NCBI RefSeq assembly: GCF_030489605.1
Contig: NZ_JAUKFY010000011.1
Coordinates: 96,504-160,503, forward strand
Direction: 5' to 3'
DNA length: 64,000 nt
DNA from: Brevibacillus laterosporus
GTDB taxonomy: Bacteria; Bacillota; Bacilli; Brevibacillales; Brevibacillaceae
Made by a program: the position numbers and the translations under genes. Below, piece after piece: positions 1 through 8,643 of this stretch (position 1 is its first letter; each line of letters begins with the position of its first letter). The notes under the pieces were generated by a model. It saw only the letters and a list, made by a program, of their open reading frames with translations. It ran no database searches and was not told the origin of the DNA.

Positions 1-1
1 A

Positions 2-1048
2 ATTCCTATCCACTGTCTCGTGCGTAAAACAGGCGATGTCTCGATTGAAAGAAAACTAGAGGAAAAAATGGTGTTCTATTTTGGACAAGACGTTCTTTCG
101 CAAATGAAGGGTAGAGTTTTCGCGGTGGAAGGTGATTTAAGCAGCAAAGGCCTAGGGATGGATTCTTTCGTATGGGATCATTTAGCAGGAAAGATTGATT
201 CGGTTATTCACTGTGGAGGAGAGGTAAGACATTATGGAGATCGTGAGCATTTTCATAAAGTGAATCTTGATTCTACAAATGAACTAATTCAACTATCGAA
301 AAAATTAAAAGCGCGGTTCCATTATATTTCCACATTAAGCGTGGTTGGGCACTCTATCCATGATCCAGCAGAATTTATGTTTTATGAAACCGATTTTGAC
401 CGTGGTCAAGAGATAGAAAATGTGTATGTGGAAAGTAAGTTTTTATCAGAGAAAAGTGTAAGACAAGCCATGCAAGAGGGATTGGATGCAACCATTTACC
501 GAGTAGGTAATCTGGTTGGGCATTCTGTGACAGGTAAGTTTCAATATAACATTCATGAAAATGCATTTTATCGCTTGCTGAAAGCCATTTTCTTATTACG
601 AGTTGCGCCTTCAATACCTGGCTACATGGATTTAACACCTATTGATTACGGAAGCAAGGCTATTGTACAGCTTTCGTGCCAGCTAGAGACAATCGGTGAG
701 ACGCTGCACATATGTAATCCGGCTCAAATTACCTGGGAGGATTTTATCCGTAATATACAACAAGCAGGATATCCGGTTTCTCTCATTCAGGCGGAGGAGT
801 ATATTCAGACTCTTTATCAGGGAGATCTTTCTGACGAGCAACAGCAGGCATTGGAGTTGATCCTGCCTTCCTTGGAAGCTAGTGAAGGAATGTCTATTTC
901 GATGCCTGATTGTGCGCTTGCACAAGAATTTTTACAAAATACCCCCGTTGTTTGTCCAAAACCGACAGAACAACTTATAAGAGGTATGATCGAATATGCT
1001 GTAGAAGTAAACTTTTTTCCTGCAATACAGGAGACTATCTTAAAGTAA
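2..1048 (+). CDS. Thioester reductase (NRPS terminal reductase-type) domain, 5' truncated by the window
   Basis: The reading frame is already open at base 2, so the gene begins upstream. The visible ~348 residues are an extended short-chain dehydrogenase of the thioester-reductase family. These enzymes release a carrier-protein-bound peptide or acyl chain as an aldehyde or alcohol using NAD(P)H. Seen: an IHCLVR stretch that normally follows the N-terminal Rossmann glycine motif, VIHCGG, an ISTLSV strand, the catalytic YxxxK as YVESK, and the RVGNLVG substrate-side segment. The terminal position suggests the last domain of an NRPS or a stand-alone reductase. In Brevibacillus such domains make peptide alcohols of the bogorol/gramicidin kind, but that link is inference. 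A double hairpin follows the stop codon. Confidence 0.8.
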   Translation: MPIHCLVRKTGDVSIERKLEEKMVFYFGQDVLSQMKGRVFAVEGDLSSKGLGMDSFVWDHLAGKIDSVIHCGGEVRHYGDREHFHKVNLDSTNELIQLSKKLKARFHYISTLSVVGHSIHDPAEFMFYETDFDRGQEIENVYVESKFLSEKSVRQAMQEGLDATIYRVGNLVGHSVTGKFQYNIHENAFYRLLKAIFLLRVAPSIPGYMDLTPIDYGSKAIVQLSCQLETIGETLHICNPAQITWEDFIRNIQQAGYPVSLIQAEEYIQTLYQGDLSDEQQQALELILPSLEASEGMSISMPDCALAQEFLQNTPVVCPKPTEQLIRGMIEYAVEVNFFPAIQETILK

Positions 1049-1081
1049 CAGTTGCATAGTAAATTTTTACGGTCAATAAAA

Positions 1082-1162
1082 AGCGTGTAGACCTTTGTAT
1101 CCGAGGGTGTCTACACGCTAAAGGCTTATCCATTTGTCAAAAAAAGATAAGCCTTTCTTTTT
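1082..1162. terminator. Two adjacent hairpins between convergent genes
   Basis: The first hairpin pairs 1082-1092 with 1109-1119 (11 bp). The second pairs 1120-1130 with 1146-1156 (11 bp) and is followed by a T-rich tract, as in an intrinsic terminator. They separate the reductase gene on the + strand from the gene on the - strand, so they may stop both transcripts. Confidence 0.8.
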
Positions 1163-1164
1163 CT

Positions 1165-1668
1165 CTATAAATAGAGATTAGGTTCCACGGCAAAATCGAA
1201 GTCCTCAATATCATAAAATTGAATTGGAATCACATATTCCAGCAAACGATCCTGCCATTCGGTTTGATCAGTAATCAGAGGAACGTCCCATTTCATTGCT
1301 GTTAAGATTAATTCTGTTTCAATGGGGTCAAAAAGCTCTCCCCACATGGCGGTATCCTCCGCTTTCACAATTGTAAAGTGAACAGTATCACTATGTTCAA
1401 AGGTAACAGTAGACCATGGTGCTACCAATGATTTTTCCATCATTTTACGTCGAAACGGATTGTTGAAATATTGGATCATGTCGCCAATAATTTCCCTTAC
1501 CCGTTGCTCTTCTTCCGGGTCATGCATGATGGGACTAGAACTTCCGATAAATTCGTCCAGTTCACGGAGAGTAGAGGAAGGGATGAGGTATTCGACAGGC
1601 TCGCTTGGCACTAGTAAATTGCCGTATATAGCTAGCATGATGGCTTCAATCACAAACGGTTTCTTCAC
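1165..1668 (-). CDS. Conserved hypothetical protein (PIN-like C-terminus)
   Basis: Protein of 167 aa. The GTG at 1668 is preferred over an ATG at 1692 because AAGGAGGAGG lies 8 nt before the GTG, while the ATG has no good SD. The protein then begins MKKPFVIEAIMLAIYG. It is soluble and acidic, with a C-terminal block (ILTAMKWDVPLITDQ, then DIEDFDF) that recalls PIN-like folds with spaced acidic residues. I recall similar proteins in Paenibacillaceae, sometimes loosely named ADP-heptose synthase, with no visible support for that name. No function is assigned. Its start faces the divergently transcribed terC riboswitch unit. Confidence 0.65.
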   Translation of the reverse strand: MKKPFVIEAIMLAIYGNLLVPSEPVEYLIPSSTLRELDEFIGSSSPIMHDPEEEQRVREIIGDMIQYFNNPFRRKMMEKSLVAPWSTVTFEHSDTVHFTIVKAEDTAMWGELFDPIETELILTAMKWDVPLITDQTEWQDRLLEYVIPIQFYDIEDFDFAVEPNLYL

Positions 1669-1713
1669 TTTTGTCTCCTCCTCCTTACTCATCCATCATA
1701 CTGAAAAGGATGC

Positions 1714-1742
1714 TTGACAACAAGTGGAGTTACTCGTATGAT
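1714..1742 (+). promoter_or_regulatory. Sigma-A promoter of the terC riboswitch transcript
   Basis: TTGACA at 1714-1719 and TATGAT at 1737-1742 are separated by 17 bp, a near-consensus housekeeping promoter. The start point near 1749 places the riboswitch at the 5' end of the mRNA. Confidence 0.8.
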
Positions 1743-1771
1743 GACAATATAAAACTTAAAAGAACGCAACT

Positions 1772-1908
1772 CTCAGTCAAAGGGGAGTAGCTTTTACAGC
1801 AAAGTCGTCATTACAGGATGTATATCCTCGGCTTTGTTGGCAACTGACCGTTGTTAGCAAGACCTTTGCCTATGTACAGGATATGTACGTAGGTAAAGGT
1901 CTTTTTTG
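1772..1908 (+). ncRNA. yybP-ykoY manganese riboswitch with terminator
   Basis: The leader contains the AAAGGGGAGTAGC element (from 1779), the long P1-region pairing of GCAAAGTC with GGCTTTGT, and the conserved GGCAACTGACC / TAGCAAGACC segments of the yybP-ykoY class. A long terminator hairpin follows (arms 1859-1872 and 1890-1903, then a T run to 1907). The class binds Mn2+ and switches on manganese exporters by preventing termination. The downstream gene is a TerC-family exporter, the typical partner. Confidence 0.9.
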
Positions 1909-2003
1909 TTGTCAATCATGATGTTTTCATGAAGAACCAGCAAAGAGATCAAAGTAAGGCGTTCAGTAAGATGAGCCCACGGAGGGCAGGGAGGGAAGAG
2001 ATT

Positions 2004-2732
2004 ATGTTTGAGACAGAATTTATTATTCAGTTATTAATGATCATTGCTATTGACATTTTGCTTGGTGGAGACAATGCAGTAGTCATTGCCATGGCAAGCC
2101 GAAACCTGCCGCTGGAGCAAAAGAAAAAGGCGATTTTCTGGGGAACAGGGCTAGCAGTAGTTGTTCGTGTAATTGCAACGATTGCAGCAGCGTATTTGTT
2201 ACAAATACCATTCTTATTTGTTATCGGAGGTCTTTTGCTGGTTTGGATTTCTTATAATCTATTGGTGGAAGATGGGCATGAAAAGGACATCAAAGCTGGA
2301 GATTCGTTAATGGCAGCGATTCGGACGATTGTAATCGCTGATGTAACAATGGGAATTGATAACGTTGTAGCAATTGCTGGTACTGCTCATGGTAATATGG
2401 TGCTCATTATTATTGGCTTGCTAATTAGTGTACCAATCATGGTATGGGGAAGCACATTAATCCTCAAGGCGATGGATCGCTATGCATGGATTCCTTATGT
2501 AGGGGCAGGAATTCTAGCCTTAGCAGCAGCTAAAATGATTACGCACGAAGCTCATCTACAACCATTCTTCGATGCTAATCCTTGGATAAGCTATCTATTG
2601 AAAGGTGTTATTATTGTGGGGGTAATCGTAGCTGGTTACTGGCAACGTAATCGGATGGCGAAAAAAGCCACGGCTAACCAAATTATGCATGAGGAAAAGA
2701 GCTCTCATCATGAAGTAAATATCGGATCGTAA
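2004..2732 (+). CDS. TerC family integral membrane protein (YjbE/YkoY-like Mn2+ exporter)
   Basis: 242 aa, starting at ATG 2004 behind an AGGGAGGGAAG ribosome site; an upstream in-frame ATG at 1929 lies next to the terminator and has no SD. About seven to eight transmembrane helices. The family signature DILLGGDNAVVIAMAS is at the N-terminus and ADVTMGIDNVVAIAG in the second repeat; the acidic residues in these helices are the proposed metal ligands. TerC proteins of this subgroup export manganese, and help metallate exported enzymes in Bacillus. The Mn2+ riboswitch just upstream gives a direct regulatory logic: excess Mn2+ turns on efflux. Followed by a strong terminator. Confidence 0.9.
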   Translation: MFETEFIIQLLMIIAIDILLGGDNAVVIAMASRNLPLEQKKKAIFWGTGLAVVVRVIATIAAAYLLQIPFLFVIGGLLLVWISYNLLVEDGHEKDIKAGDSLMAAIRTIVIADVTMGIDNVVAIAGTAHGNMVLIIIGLLISVPIMVWGSTLILKAMDRYAWIPYVGAGILALAAAKMITHEAHLQPFFDANPWISYLLKGVIIVGVIVAGYWQRNRMAKKATANQIMHEEKSSHHEVNIGS

Positions 2733-2756
2733 AAAGAATGCCGGATCGTAAAAAGT

Positions 2757-2795
2757 AGCCACGGGAGCAGTCATGCTCCGTGGCTTTTCTATTTT
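2757..2795. terminator. Intrinsic terminator after terC
   Basis: Arms 2757-2769 and 2774-2785 form a GC-rich stem, followed by TTTCTATTTT. On the - strand it is followed by a short T run, so it may also serve the convergent acetyltransferase gene. Confidence 0.85.
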
Positions 2796-2813
2796 AGAAA
2801 AAAGGAGTGTTGT

Positions 2814-3389
2814 CTAGGCTTTCCAAGCCTGCCATTCACTGCGTAAAATTCCCATTTTGATAGAATCATAATATGCACCACGGACGATTCTTGCTTGTCG
2901 TATTCGCCCTTCCTCTTGCATCCCGCATTTTTGGGCTAGACGCATCATCCGTTCGTTGCCTGACCATGTCGAGATTCCTAAACGAACCACATCCATTTCG
3001 GTAAACAAATAATCAATCCACGATTGAAAAGCAACGGTTCCGTACCCACCTGACCAATAAGATGAATCATAAATGACAATGCCTATCTCGCACCAATTAG
3101 TTGCTTGGTCTACCCAGTAACGACCTACCGTACCTTTTAGCTCGCCATTGATTTCAATCACAAGATTTCTGCGGGGAATAGTAGTGTTTACGAGGAGTAA
3201 ATCCTCATGATACCGTTTTTCGTATTCCTCTACAGGTACATAGGCAACAGGCTGATAAGGCCCATTCCAATTTTGAAACTCCCGGTCCGCAGCCTCGTAG
3301 TTATAGTGCCAGATAAGGGGGATATCCTCTGGTTGAAGATCACGAAGAATAATATTTTGGAGGGCAGGATGTTTTATTTGTACATACAT
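2814..3389 (-). CDS. GNAT family N-acetyltransferase (RimJ/RimL-like)
   Basis: 191 aa from ATG 3389, chosen because AGGAGG lies 6 nt upstream; an in-frame ATG at 3452 has no SD. The N-terminal IILRDLQPEDIPLIWHYN and the C-terminal GISTWSGNERMMRLAQKCG are typical of GNAT acetyltransferases that use acetyl-CoA on amino groups of proteins or small molecules. The acetyl-CoA loop (usually Q/RxxGxG/A) appears as SGGYGTVAF. The substrate cannot be told. Monocistronic. Confidence 0.8.
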   Translation of the reverse strand: MYVQIKHPALQNIILRDLQPEDIPLIWHYNYEAADREFQNWNGPYQPVAYVPVEEYEKRYHEDLLLVNTTIPRRNLVIEINGELKGTVGRYWVDQATNWCEIGIVIYDSSYWSGGYGTVAFQSWIDYLFTEMDVVRLGISTWSGNERMMRLAQKCGMQEEGRIRQARIVRGAYYDSIKMGILRSEWQAWKA

Positions 3390-3482
3390 GGTTGTACCTC
3401 CTATCCAGCATTCGGAAAAAATATTTTTGCAAAAGTAATAATCTTTTATCATTATAAGATAGAGAGCTAATAGAGGAAAGTC

Positions 3483-3507
3483 AAAAAAAATACCGGCTTA
3501 TGCCGGA
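3483..3507 (-). terminator. Intrinsic terminator of the HTH/coiled-coil gene
   Basis: Read on the - strand, a CCGGC/GCCGG stem with an ATAA loop is followed by eight T residues (plus-strand A run 3483-3490). Confidence 0.85.
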
Positions 3508-3528
3508 CCTGAACAAAGACAAAGGTCT

Positions 3529-4164
3529 TTACTCTGAAATTACTCTATGGTTGTTACTGCGAGTAAACCAGCGAAAAGGATTAAGTGACCATCTGCTTTC
3601 ATAGCGGTTAGAGCGTTGTTTACGACGTGTCAGGCGCTGATGCATAAGATCCATTTCAAACGTCACACGGCGCATTTCTAAACGAAGAGCCTCTTGTTTA
3701 TCTTCAATTTCAGCGATTTTTTCTAATATAGAAGCCTGCAGCTGTGGCAAAGTGGATAGTTGACTTATTTCTTTTTGGAATTGAAGGAGTGTATCCTGTA
3801 CGGTTATTTCAACCTCTCGAAGGGCGTTTGTAAGAGGCTGACTAGGTAATGCTTTCGAGCCGCTAACCTGTGTCTCCCCGTTTGCTGCTACTTCATTATC
3901 TAAGATTTCAACAGGAAGGATGCCTTCTTCCAGCATGTCCCGCTGAATCTCTTTCAGGGAGCTGTTCCCGGAATCTTTGCGTTTTTTTGCCTCTTGCAGC
4001 AGCGTGAATCCATCTGTGCTTATTAAATAATGTCCTTGTGGATTTTTTTGTCTTTGGCTTGCCGGTACAAATAAGTCTAGCCAATTGCGCAAGGTGCGAA
4101 CATGCAGGTCTAACTTTTCCGCTACTTCTTTAGAAGCCATCCAAGTATGCAGCATTTGCTTCAT
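3529..4164 (-). CDS. MerR-like HTH protein with C-terminal coiled coil (RacA-like architecture)
   Basis: 211 aa from ATG 4164 (GGAGAG 7 nt upstream). Residues ~8-75 form a MerR/excisionase-type winged HTH (WMASKEVAEKLDLHVRTLRNW, then GHYLISTDGF). An Ala/Ser/Gln-rich linker, a predicted coiled coil (~120-180) and a basic tail rich in Arg follow. This layout matches RacA, the sporulation protein that anchors the chromosome origin at the cell pole, but overall identity cannot be judged here; a plain MerR-like regulator is equally possible. It has its own terminator. Confidence 0.6.
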   Translation of the reverse strand: MKQMLHTWMASKEVAEKLDLHVRTLRNWLDLFVPASQRQKNPQGHYLISTDGFTLLQEAKKRKDSGNSSLKEIQRDMLEEGILPVEILDNEVAANGETQVSGSKALPSQPLTNALREVEITVQDTLLQFQKEISQLSTLPQLQASILEKIAEIEDKQEALRLEMRRVTFEMDLMHQRLTRRKQRSNRYESRWSLNPFRWFTRSNNHRVISE

Positions 4165-4483
4165 GTGATCACTCTCCAATCGTAATTCCTTAAAGCAGAT
4201 TTTAGACATTTGTGACCAGCTAATACAACAGGACAAAGGCAAAGACGTTCTGAATAGATGTCGATTCCATTTTCTACAGGTATTATAGCACCTATTTTTC
4301 CCGGAAAAAGACAATCGACAAAGGTTCTAAAAACTAGTGGTCTTTCGGCGAATTTGGACAAGTGTAGGGATGGATGTCTAGCTTTGACAAGAACAGAGGA
4401 GCATAACTATCTATCAGTACGCGTAAAATGAATCAGATCAACAGTTTGTCCGATTGTGGATAAGGAAGGCAGGGCATGAAAAA

Positions 4484-5206
4484 ATGTGGCATCCTCCAAT
4501 ATCAATTCTGTTGTTACTGGTTTGCGCTGCTAGTTTGCTTGGTAGCTTTACCATCTGTTTCCGCAAAAAGTGGTCTGAGCAGGCATTATTTGTGATGATT
4601 AGCCTAGGAGGCGGCATTTTACTTAGTTTAACCGTTTTGGATCTTCTGCCACATGCAATGGTAGAAGATGCACATCAATTTTTGCCACTGGTATTGGTAG
4701 GCTTTATGCTGCTATTCATACTAGAAAGCATTCGACACGACCAAGGAAGGCCACATATGAATAACCTGATCGGCATAAGCTTTGGATTTTTTATGCATGC
4801 CTTTTTTGAAGGTTTTTCGATCGCAGCAGGATTGGATAAGGATGCAGGCCTTGCTTTTCCATTACTCATAGCGCTTATTCTGCACCGATTGCCTGATGGA
4901 ATTACGGTATCCTCGCTATTACTAGCAGCTACAGGAAAACGTGGAATAGCCTTGCTTGGGGGGCTTGGTTTATGTGGGGCTACCATTCTTGGAGCCATGA
5001 CCTTGCGCTTAGCCGGACAATGGATTTCCGAAGCATGGACGAGTGCGGGACTAGCTTTGTCAGCGGGGGTATTTTTATATGTAGCAGCGAGTCACTTAGT
5101 CCCTCTTATACAAAATCGAAATTATCCTAAATTAAGCCTTTATTTTTGTGTATCTATGCTGCTTTACATGGTTTTTTCACTCTTTTTTCATACACATACT
5201 CACTAA
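4484..5206 (+). CDS. ZIP family divalent metal transporter
   Basis: 240 aa from ATG 4484 (AGGG 9 nt upstream); a TTG at 4454 would add ten hydrophilic residues. Seven to eight transmembrane helices. The ZIP signature helices IV and V are visible as HAFFEGFSIAAG and HRLPDGITVSSLL, whose His/Glu/Asp residues line the metal path. ZIP proteins move Zn2+, Fe2+ or Mn2+ into the cytosol; the metal here is unknown. A His-rich tail (HTHTH) ends the protein. Confidence 0.85.
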   Translation: MWHPPISILLLLVCAASLLGSFTICFRKKWSEQALFVMISLGGGILLSLTVLDLLPHAMVEDAHQFLPLVLVGFMLLFILESIRHDQGRPHMNNLIGISFGFFMHAFFEGFSIAAGLDKDAGLAFPLLIALILHRLPDGITVSSLLLAATGKRGIALLGGLGLCGATILGAMTLRLAGQWISEAWTSAGLALSAGVFLYVAASHLVPLIQNRNYPKLSLYFCVSMLLYMVFSLFFHTHTH

Positions 5207-5256
5207 ATGACTAATCAAACTACTAGCGATAACTCGTAGAACAAGCTAATATAAGT

Positions 5257-5262
5257 TATAAT
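5257..5262 (+). promoter_or_regulatory. -10 box of the fabI promoter
   Basis: Perfect TATAAT at 5257-5262 with a poor -35 match (TCGTAG at 5234-5239). A start near 5269 would leave a ~30-nt leader, which supports ATG 5300 as the fabI start. No FapR-type palindrome is seen here. Confidence 0.5.
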
Positions 5263-5299
5263 GTTTGGAGTATGTTGGGAAAGAAAGGGGTTTTTACAT

Positions 5300-6073
5300 A
5301 TGAATTTATTGCAAGGTAAAAATATTTTGGTTATGGGTGTAGCGAATCATCGCAGTATCGCGTGGGGAATTGCCCAATCCTTGTCGAAAGCGGGAGCGAA
5401 CCTGATTTTCACATATCAAGGAGAGCGATTGAAAAAGAATGTAGAGGATTTGGCTGCAACGTTGGATCAGCCTGAGCAACTATTGTACAACTGCGATGTG
5501 ACCAAGGATGAAGAGGTAGCTGCATTATTCCAATCTATTAAAGAAAAAGTAGGAGTATTGCATGGCATCGCTCACTGTATCGCATTTGCTAAAGGGGAAG
5601 ATCTAAGCGGTGAATTCGTTGATACCTCCCGTGACGGATTTGCGTTGGCACATGACATCAGTGCGTATTCTCTGGTAGCCGTAGCTCGCGAAGCTCGTCC
5701 GTTAATGACAGAGGGCGGTAGTATTGTTACGTTGACATATCTTGGCGGTGAGCGTGTAGTCTCCAATTACAACGTGATGGGTGTAGCAAAAGCGGCTCTC
5801 GATATGAGTGTACGTTATTTGGCAAGTGACCTTGGCAAAGATAACATTCGCGTAAATGCGATCTCTGCTGGTCCAATCCGTACATTAGCTGCAAAAGGGA
5901 TTAGCGGCTTTAATGCGATCATCAAAGAAATTGAGGAAAAGGCTCCTTTGCGTCGTACGATTGATCAAACAGAAGTAGGCGACACTGCTTTATTCTTAAT
6001 GAGCCATATGTCTCGTGGTATTACTGGTGAAGTACTGCATGTTGACGCTGGCTACAATATCATCGGTCGATAA
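5300..6073 (+). CDS. fabI: Enoyl-[acyl-carrier-protein] reductase (NADH), FabI
   Basis: 257 aa, the normal FabI length (B. subtilis FabI is ~258 aa). Start at ATG 5300 behind GAAAGAAAGGGG. The Rossmann N-terminus reads NILVMGVANHRSIAWGIA, the substrate segment is SIVTLTYLGGE, and the catalytic Y-x6-K is in NYNVMGVAKAALD. The C-terminus (EVLHVDAGYNIIGR) is typical. The enzyme does the last reduction of each fatty-acid elongation cycle in the cytosol and is the triclosan target. It stands alone here, as in Bacillus. Confidence 0.97.
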   Translation: MNLLQGKNILVMGVANHRSIAWGIAQSLSKAGANLIFTYQGERLKKNVEDLAATLDQPEQLLYNCDVTKDEEVAALFQSIKEKVGVLHGIAHCIAFAKGEDLSGEFVDTSRDGFALAHDISAYSLVAVAREARPLMTEGGSIVTLTYLGGERVVSNYNVMGVAKAALDMSVRYLASDLGKDNIRVNAISAGPIRTLAAKGISGFNAIIKEIEEKAPLRRTIDQTEVGDTALFLMSHMSRGITGEVLHVDAGYNIIGR

Positions 6074-6086
6074 GCCATACTACTAA

Positions 6087-6175
6087 AAGAACCCCCTATG
6101 GAGTGCCGCGAAAGTAAAGTTCAGTTCTGCTCTTAGAACGAAAATATTATGCCGGCAAGCATAGGGGGGATTCTT
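6087..6175. repeat. Interrupted inverted repeat between fabI and the helicase gene
   Basis: AAGAACCCCCTATG at 6087-6100 is matched by CATAGGGGGGATTCTT at 6160-6175 (9 bp plus 5 bp with a 2-nt bulge), and a smaller GTTCT/AGAAC hairpin lies inside. It sits between convergent genes and is probably a shared structured 3' end or terminator. Confidence 0.6.
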
Positions 6176-6189
6176 TATCGTACATGGTT

Positions 6190-8583
6190 CTATTCTGGTT
6201 CTTTTTTTCCTCGCCCCATCTCCGAAACAAAGCGGGACATACGTGTTTTTCGACCGAATCTCTCAGTTGGCACACCAATAAATAAATCATGTCTTGCTCG
6301 TGTAACAGCTACGTACATAAGACGACGCTCTTCCTCGATAGCGTCCTTGTTTCCTTGGCGTGCTTGATCCATAGCAAAATCATGAGGGATTGCTCCTTCT
6401 ACCACATCCACTAAGAAGACAGTATCGAACTCTAAGCCCTTTGCTCGATGAATACTTAACATCTGTACGGCATTGTGATTGTTTTGTGGTTGCTTGCGCC
6501 ATTCAGCTTCCTTTTTTACCATCTCGTCAATATAAATGAGAAAATCTAGAATGCTAGCATGACGTTTGGCTGACACCAATAATTGACGCAATTCATCTGT
6601 GGAGCGTTCCCGATCCCGTTCTGGCCGGTCTTTATCACGCTTTTTTACGTAATCACGTAGCTTAAGATCCTCATAAATTGTTTCAAGTGCATGAGCGGGA
6701 GTAGCGTTATATAAGCTATGTAGCGTATCTATTACTTTACGCATTTGCGCCCGTTGAAAGGTTTTTAGATGGGTTAATTCGGGAAGCACGGTTAACTGCG
6801 AACAATTATTTAAGATTGACTGACTTCGAATATCGTTCCAAATGGTTGGTGAGAGATAAAGCGTAGGCAGTATTTCTCGGAGTGCTGATTCATTTTCACG
6901 ATCTACCACCAGTCGCAGGTAACCGAGTGCCCAGCGAACCACTTGCTTGGTATAGAAAGGCTCGTCCTCTCGTGTAAAGGAGAACGGAATATCTGCCTCA
7001 CTCAGACGTTCTAGTAAAGGGCGTGTAGACTCGTAGGTACGAAACAACAGCGCAAATTGGTGAGGCTCAGCTCCATTTTCTATGCGTAGCTTAATTTCAT
7101 CCACGATCCGGGATGCTTGTTCCTCTTCATCCGCCGGCTGGAAGAGGTAGCAAGAGCCTTCTTCCCGGTGAAAAGACTTTAGTTCTTTTTTCCAGCGAGT
7201 GCGATTGTTCCCGATCAGGGAATAGCCAAGACCTACGATAGAAGAACGAGAACGATAGTTTACTTCTAATGAAATGGTCTTTGCATTAGGATAGTCAGCG
7301 GTAAAACCAAGAATATAGCGCGGGTCACTTCCTCGAAAGCCATAAATAGACTGATCATCGTCTCCGATTACGCAGAGATTGTTTTCAGGAGCAGCCAGTA
7401 ACTTTACTGTTTCATATTGAACACGGTTAATATCTTGGAACTCATCAATCATAATGTATCGGATGCGTCCCTGATACAACGACAAGATATGCGGATCGTC
7501 TTTTAGCATTTCATAACAGCCAATGAGCATATCATCAAAGTCAAACCAACCATGCTGTTTTTTTAGTTTTTCATAAAGGGGGTATAGCTCCTGTGCTTGC
7601 TTTTCTTCCGGACTGTCCACTGACAATAGCTGGGCATCGGAAGTGGTGATATATTCATTTTTCCAACGGCTTATGATACTCAAGACTGCCTCAAAATCCG
7701 ACTCCTTGACTATCGGATTCTCCATCTGTGCAATAGCGCCCGTTTCACGTAAAAATTTACGCTTTTGCCATTCTTGCTTTAACAAACGTTGCTGATCCCA
7801 GCGATCAGGCTGATGAAATAATAGCATTCGGTAAAATAAGCTATGGAAGGTACCAGCAATCAAGGATGATGCCTGATGGGAAGGCAAAGATTTTATTAAA
7901 CGATGTTTAATTTCTCCGGCTGCTTTGGTAGTAAAGGTGACCACCATGATCGAGCGCGGGTCAATATTCAGCTTTGTAATTAAATGGGCAGTACGTGCAG
8001 TCATAACGCGAGTTTTGCCACTGCCAGCACCTGCGAGAATTAATAAGGGCCCCTCGGTACAAGTAACAGCCTGCTCTTGTGCAGGATGCAGGTCCGAATG
8101 GTAGCGCTCTTCCAATACCTGTGTGCGTTGTTTGGGTGCAATCAGGGTACGGAAGCTTTTAACAGGTGCTGCGGGCGCTTGTGTCACAGCCGTTGCTGGG
8201 GACGTAATGCTGCGTCCTTTAGGTAACCGAAATCCACCGACTATGACATCGTTGGATTGATCGTGATTAGCAGAGGCTTGTACAGATTCCAGACCTGATG
8301 CAGACTGTTTGGCTTTAGCTGCACTATTGCTGCTTGTAGCTGCTAATTCTGTAGTGACTAACGCTTGTTGTAAGTAACTATCCAGTTCGTCTAGTGAACA
8401 GGGAGCAGTATGTACATGAGTAAAAAATGGCTTACGGCTTATGCCAGCAACAATTTGAACAGGTTGGCCGCAAACAGGGCATGAGAGTTCCCCTTGCTTC
8501 GCATACATGCGCCAAGTGGGAATCTTTGCATAGTTGTCTTTGCGTAACAAAAGCAACTCATTATTGTACTTGGCAATATTCAA
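6190..8583 (-). CDS. UvrD/PcrA-type ATP-dependent DNA helicase (YjcD-like) with N-terminal zinc-finger domain
   Basis: 797 aa. The start is set at TTG 8583, which has AGGAG 8 nt upstream; a TTG at 8604 has none. Residues ~1-70 form a CoiA-like zinc module (CPVCG near 35-39, then HVH and Cys near 56-62). A low-complexity linker follows, then a superfamily 1A helicase: Walker A GAGSGKT (~185-191), DEFQDINRVQ, DDQSIYGFRG, VNYRSRS, HRAKGLEFDTVFL and VAVTRARHDL. SF1A helicases unwind DNA 3'-5' in repair and recombination. The length and the finger domain resemble B. subtilis YjcD more than PcrA, and the neighbours (fabI, yjcF-H) fit that locus. Confidence 0.88.
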   Translation of the reverse strand: MNIAKYNNELLLLRKDNYAKIPTWRMYAKQGELSCPVCGQPVQIVAGISRKPFFTHVHTAPCSLDELDSYLQQALVTTELAATSSNSAAKAKQSASGLESVQASANHDQSNDVIVGGFRLPKGRSITSPATAVTQAPAAPVKSFRTLIAPKQRTQVLEERYHSDLHPAQEQAVTCTEGPLLILAGAGSGKTRVMTARTAHLITKLNIDPRSIMVVTFTTKAAGEIKHRLIKSLPSHQASSLIAGTFHSLFYRMLLFHQPDRWDQQRLLKQEWQKRKFLRETGAIAQMENPIVKESDFEAVLSIISRWKNEYITTSDAQLLSVDSPEEKQAQELYPLYEKLKKQHGWFDFDDMLIGCYEMLKDDPHILSLYQGRIRYIMIDEFQDINRVQYETVKLLAAPENNLCVIGDDDQSIYGFRGSDPRYILGFTADYPNAKTISLEVNYRSRSSIVGLGYSLIGNNRTRWKKELKSFHREEGSCYLFQPADEEEQASRIVDEIKLRIENGAEPHQFALLFRTYESTRPLLERLSEADIPFSFTREDEPFYTKQVVRWALGYLRLVVDRENESALREILPTLYLSPTIWNDIRSQSILNNCSQLTVLPELTHLKTFQRAQMRKVIDTLHSLYNATPAHALETIYEDLKLRDYVKKRDKDRPERDRERSTDELRQLLVSAKRHASILDFLIYIDEMVKKEAEWRKQPQNNHNAVQMLSIHRAKGLEFDTVFLVDVVEGAIPHDFAMDQARQGNKDAIEEERRLMYVAVTRARHDLFIGVPTERFGRKTRMSRFVSEMGRGKKEPE

Positions 8584-8609
8584 TATATATTCACTCCTAT
8601 ACAAACGGA

Positions 8610-8636
8610 AATGTCCCTCAATGATAGAGGGACATT
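8610..8636 (-). terminator. Hairpin downstream of the CorC-type gene
   Basis: AATGTCCCTC (8610-8619) pairs with GAGGGACATT (8627-8636). On the - strand it follows the CorC gene and precedes the helicase gene, with a short T tract (TTTCCGTTT). It is probably a partial terminator. Confidence 0.65.
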
Positions 8637-8643
8637 CCAGTTA

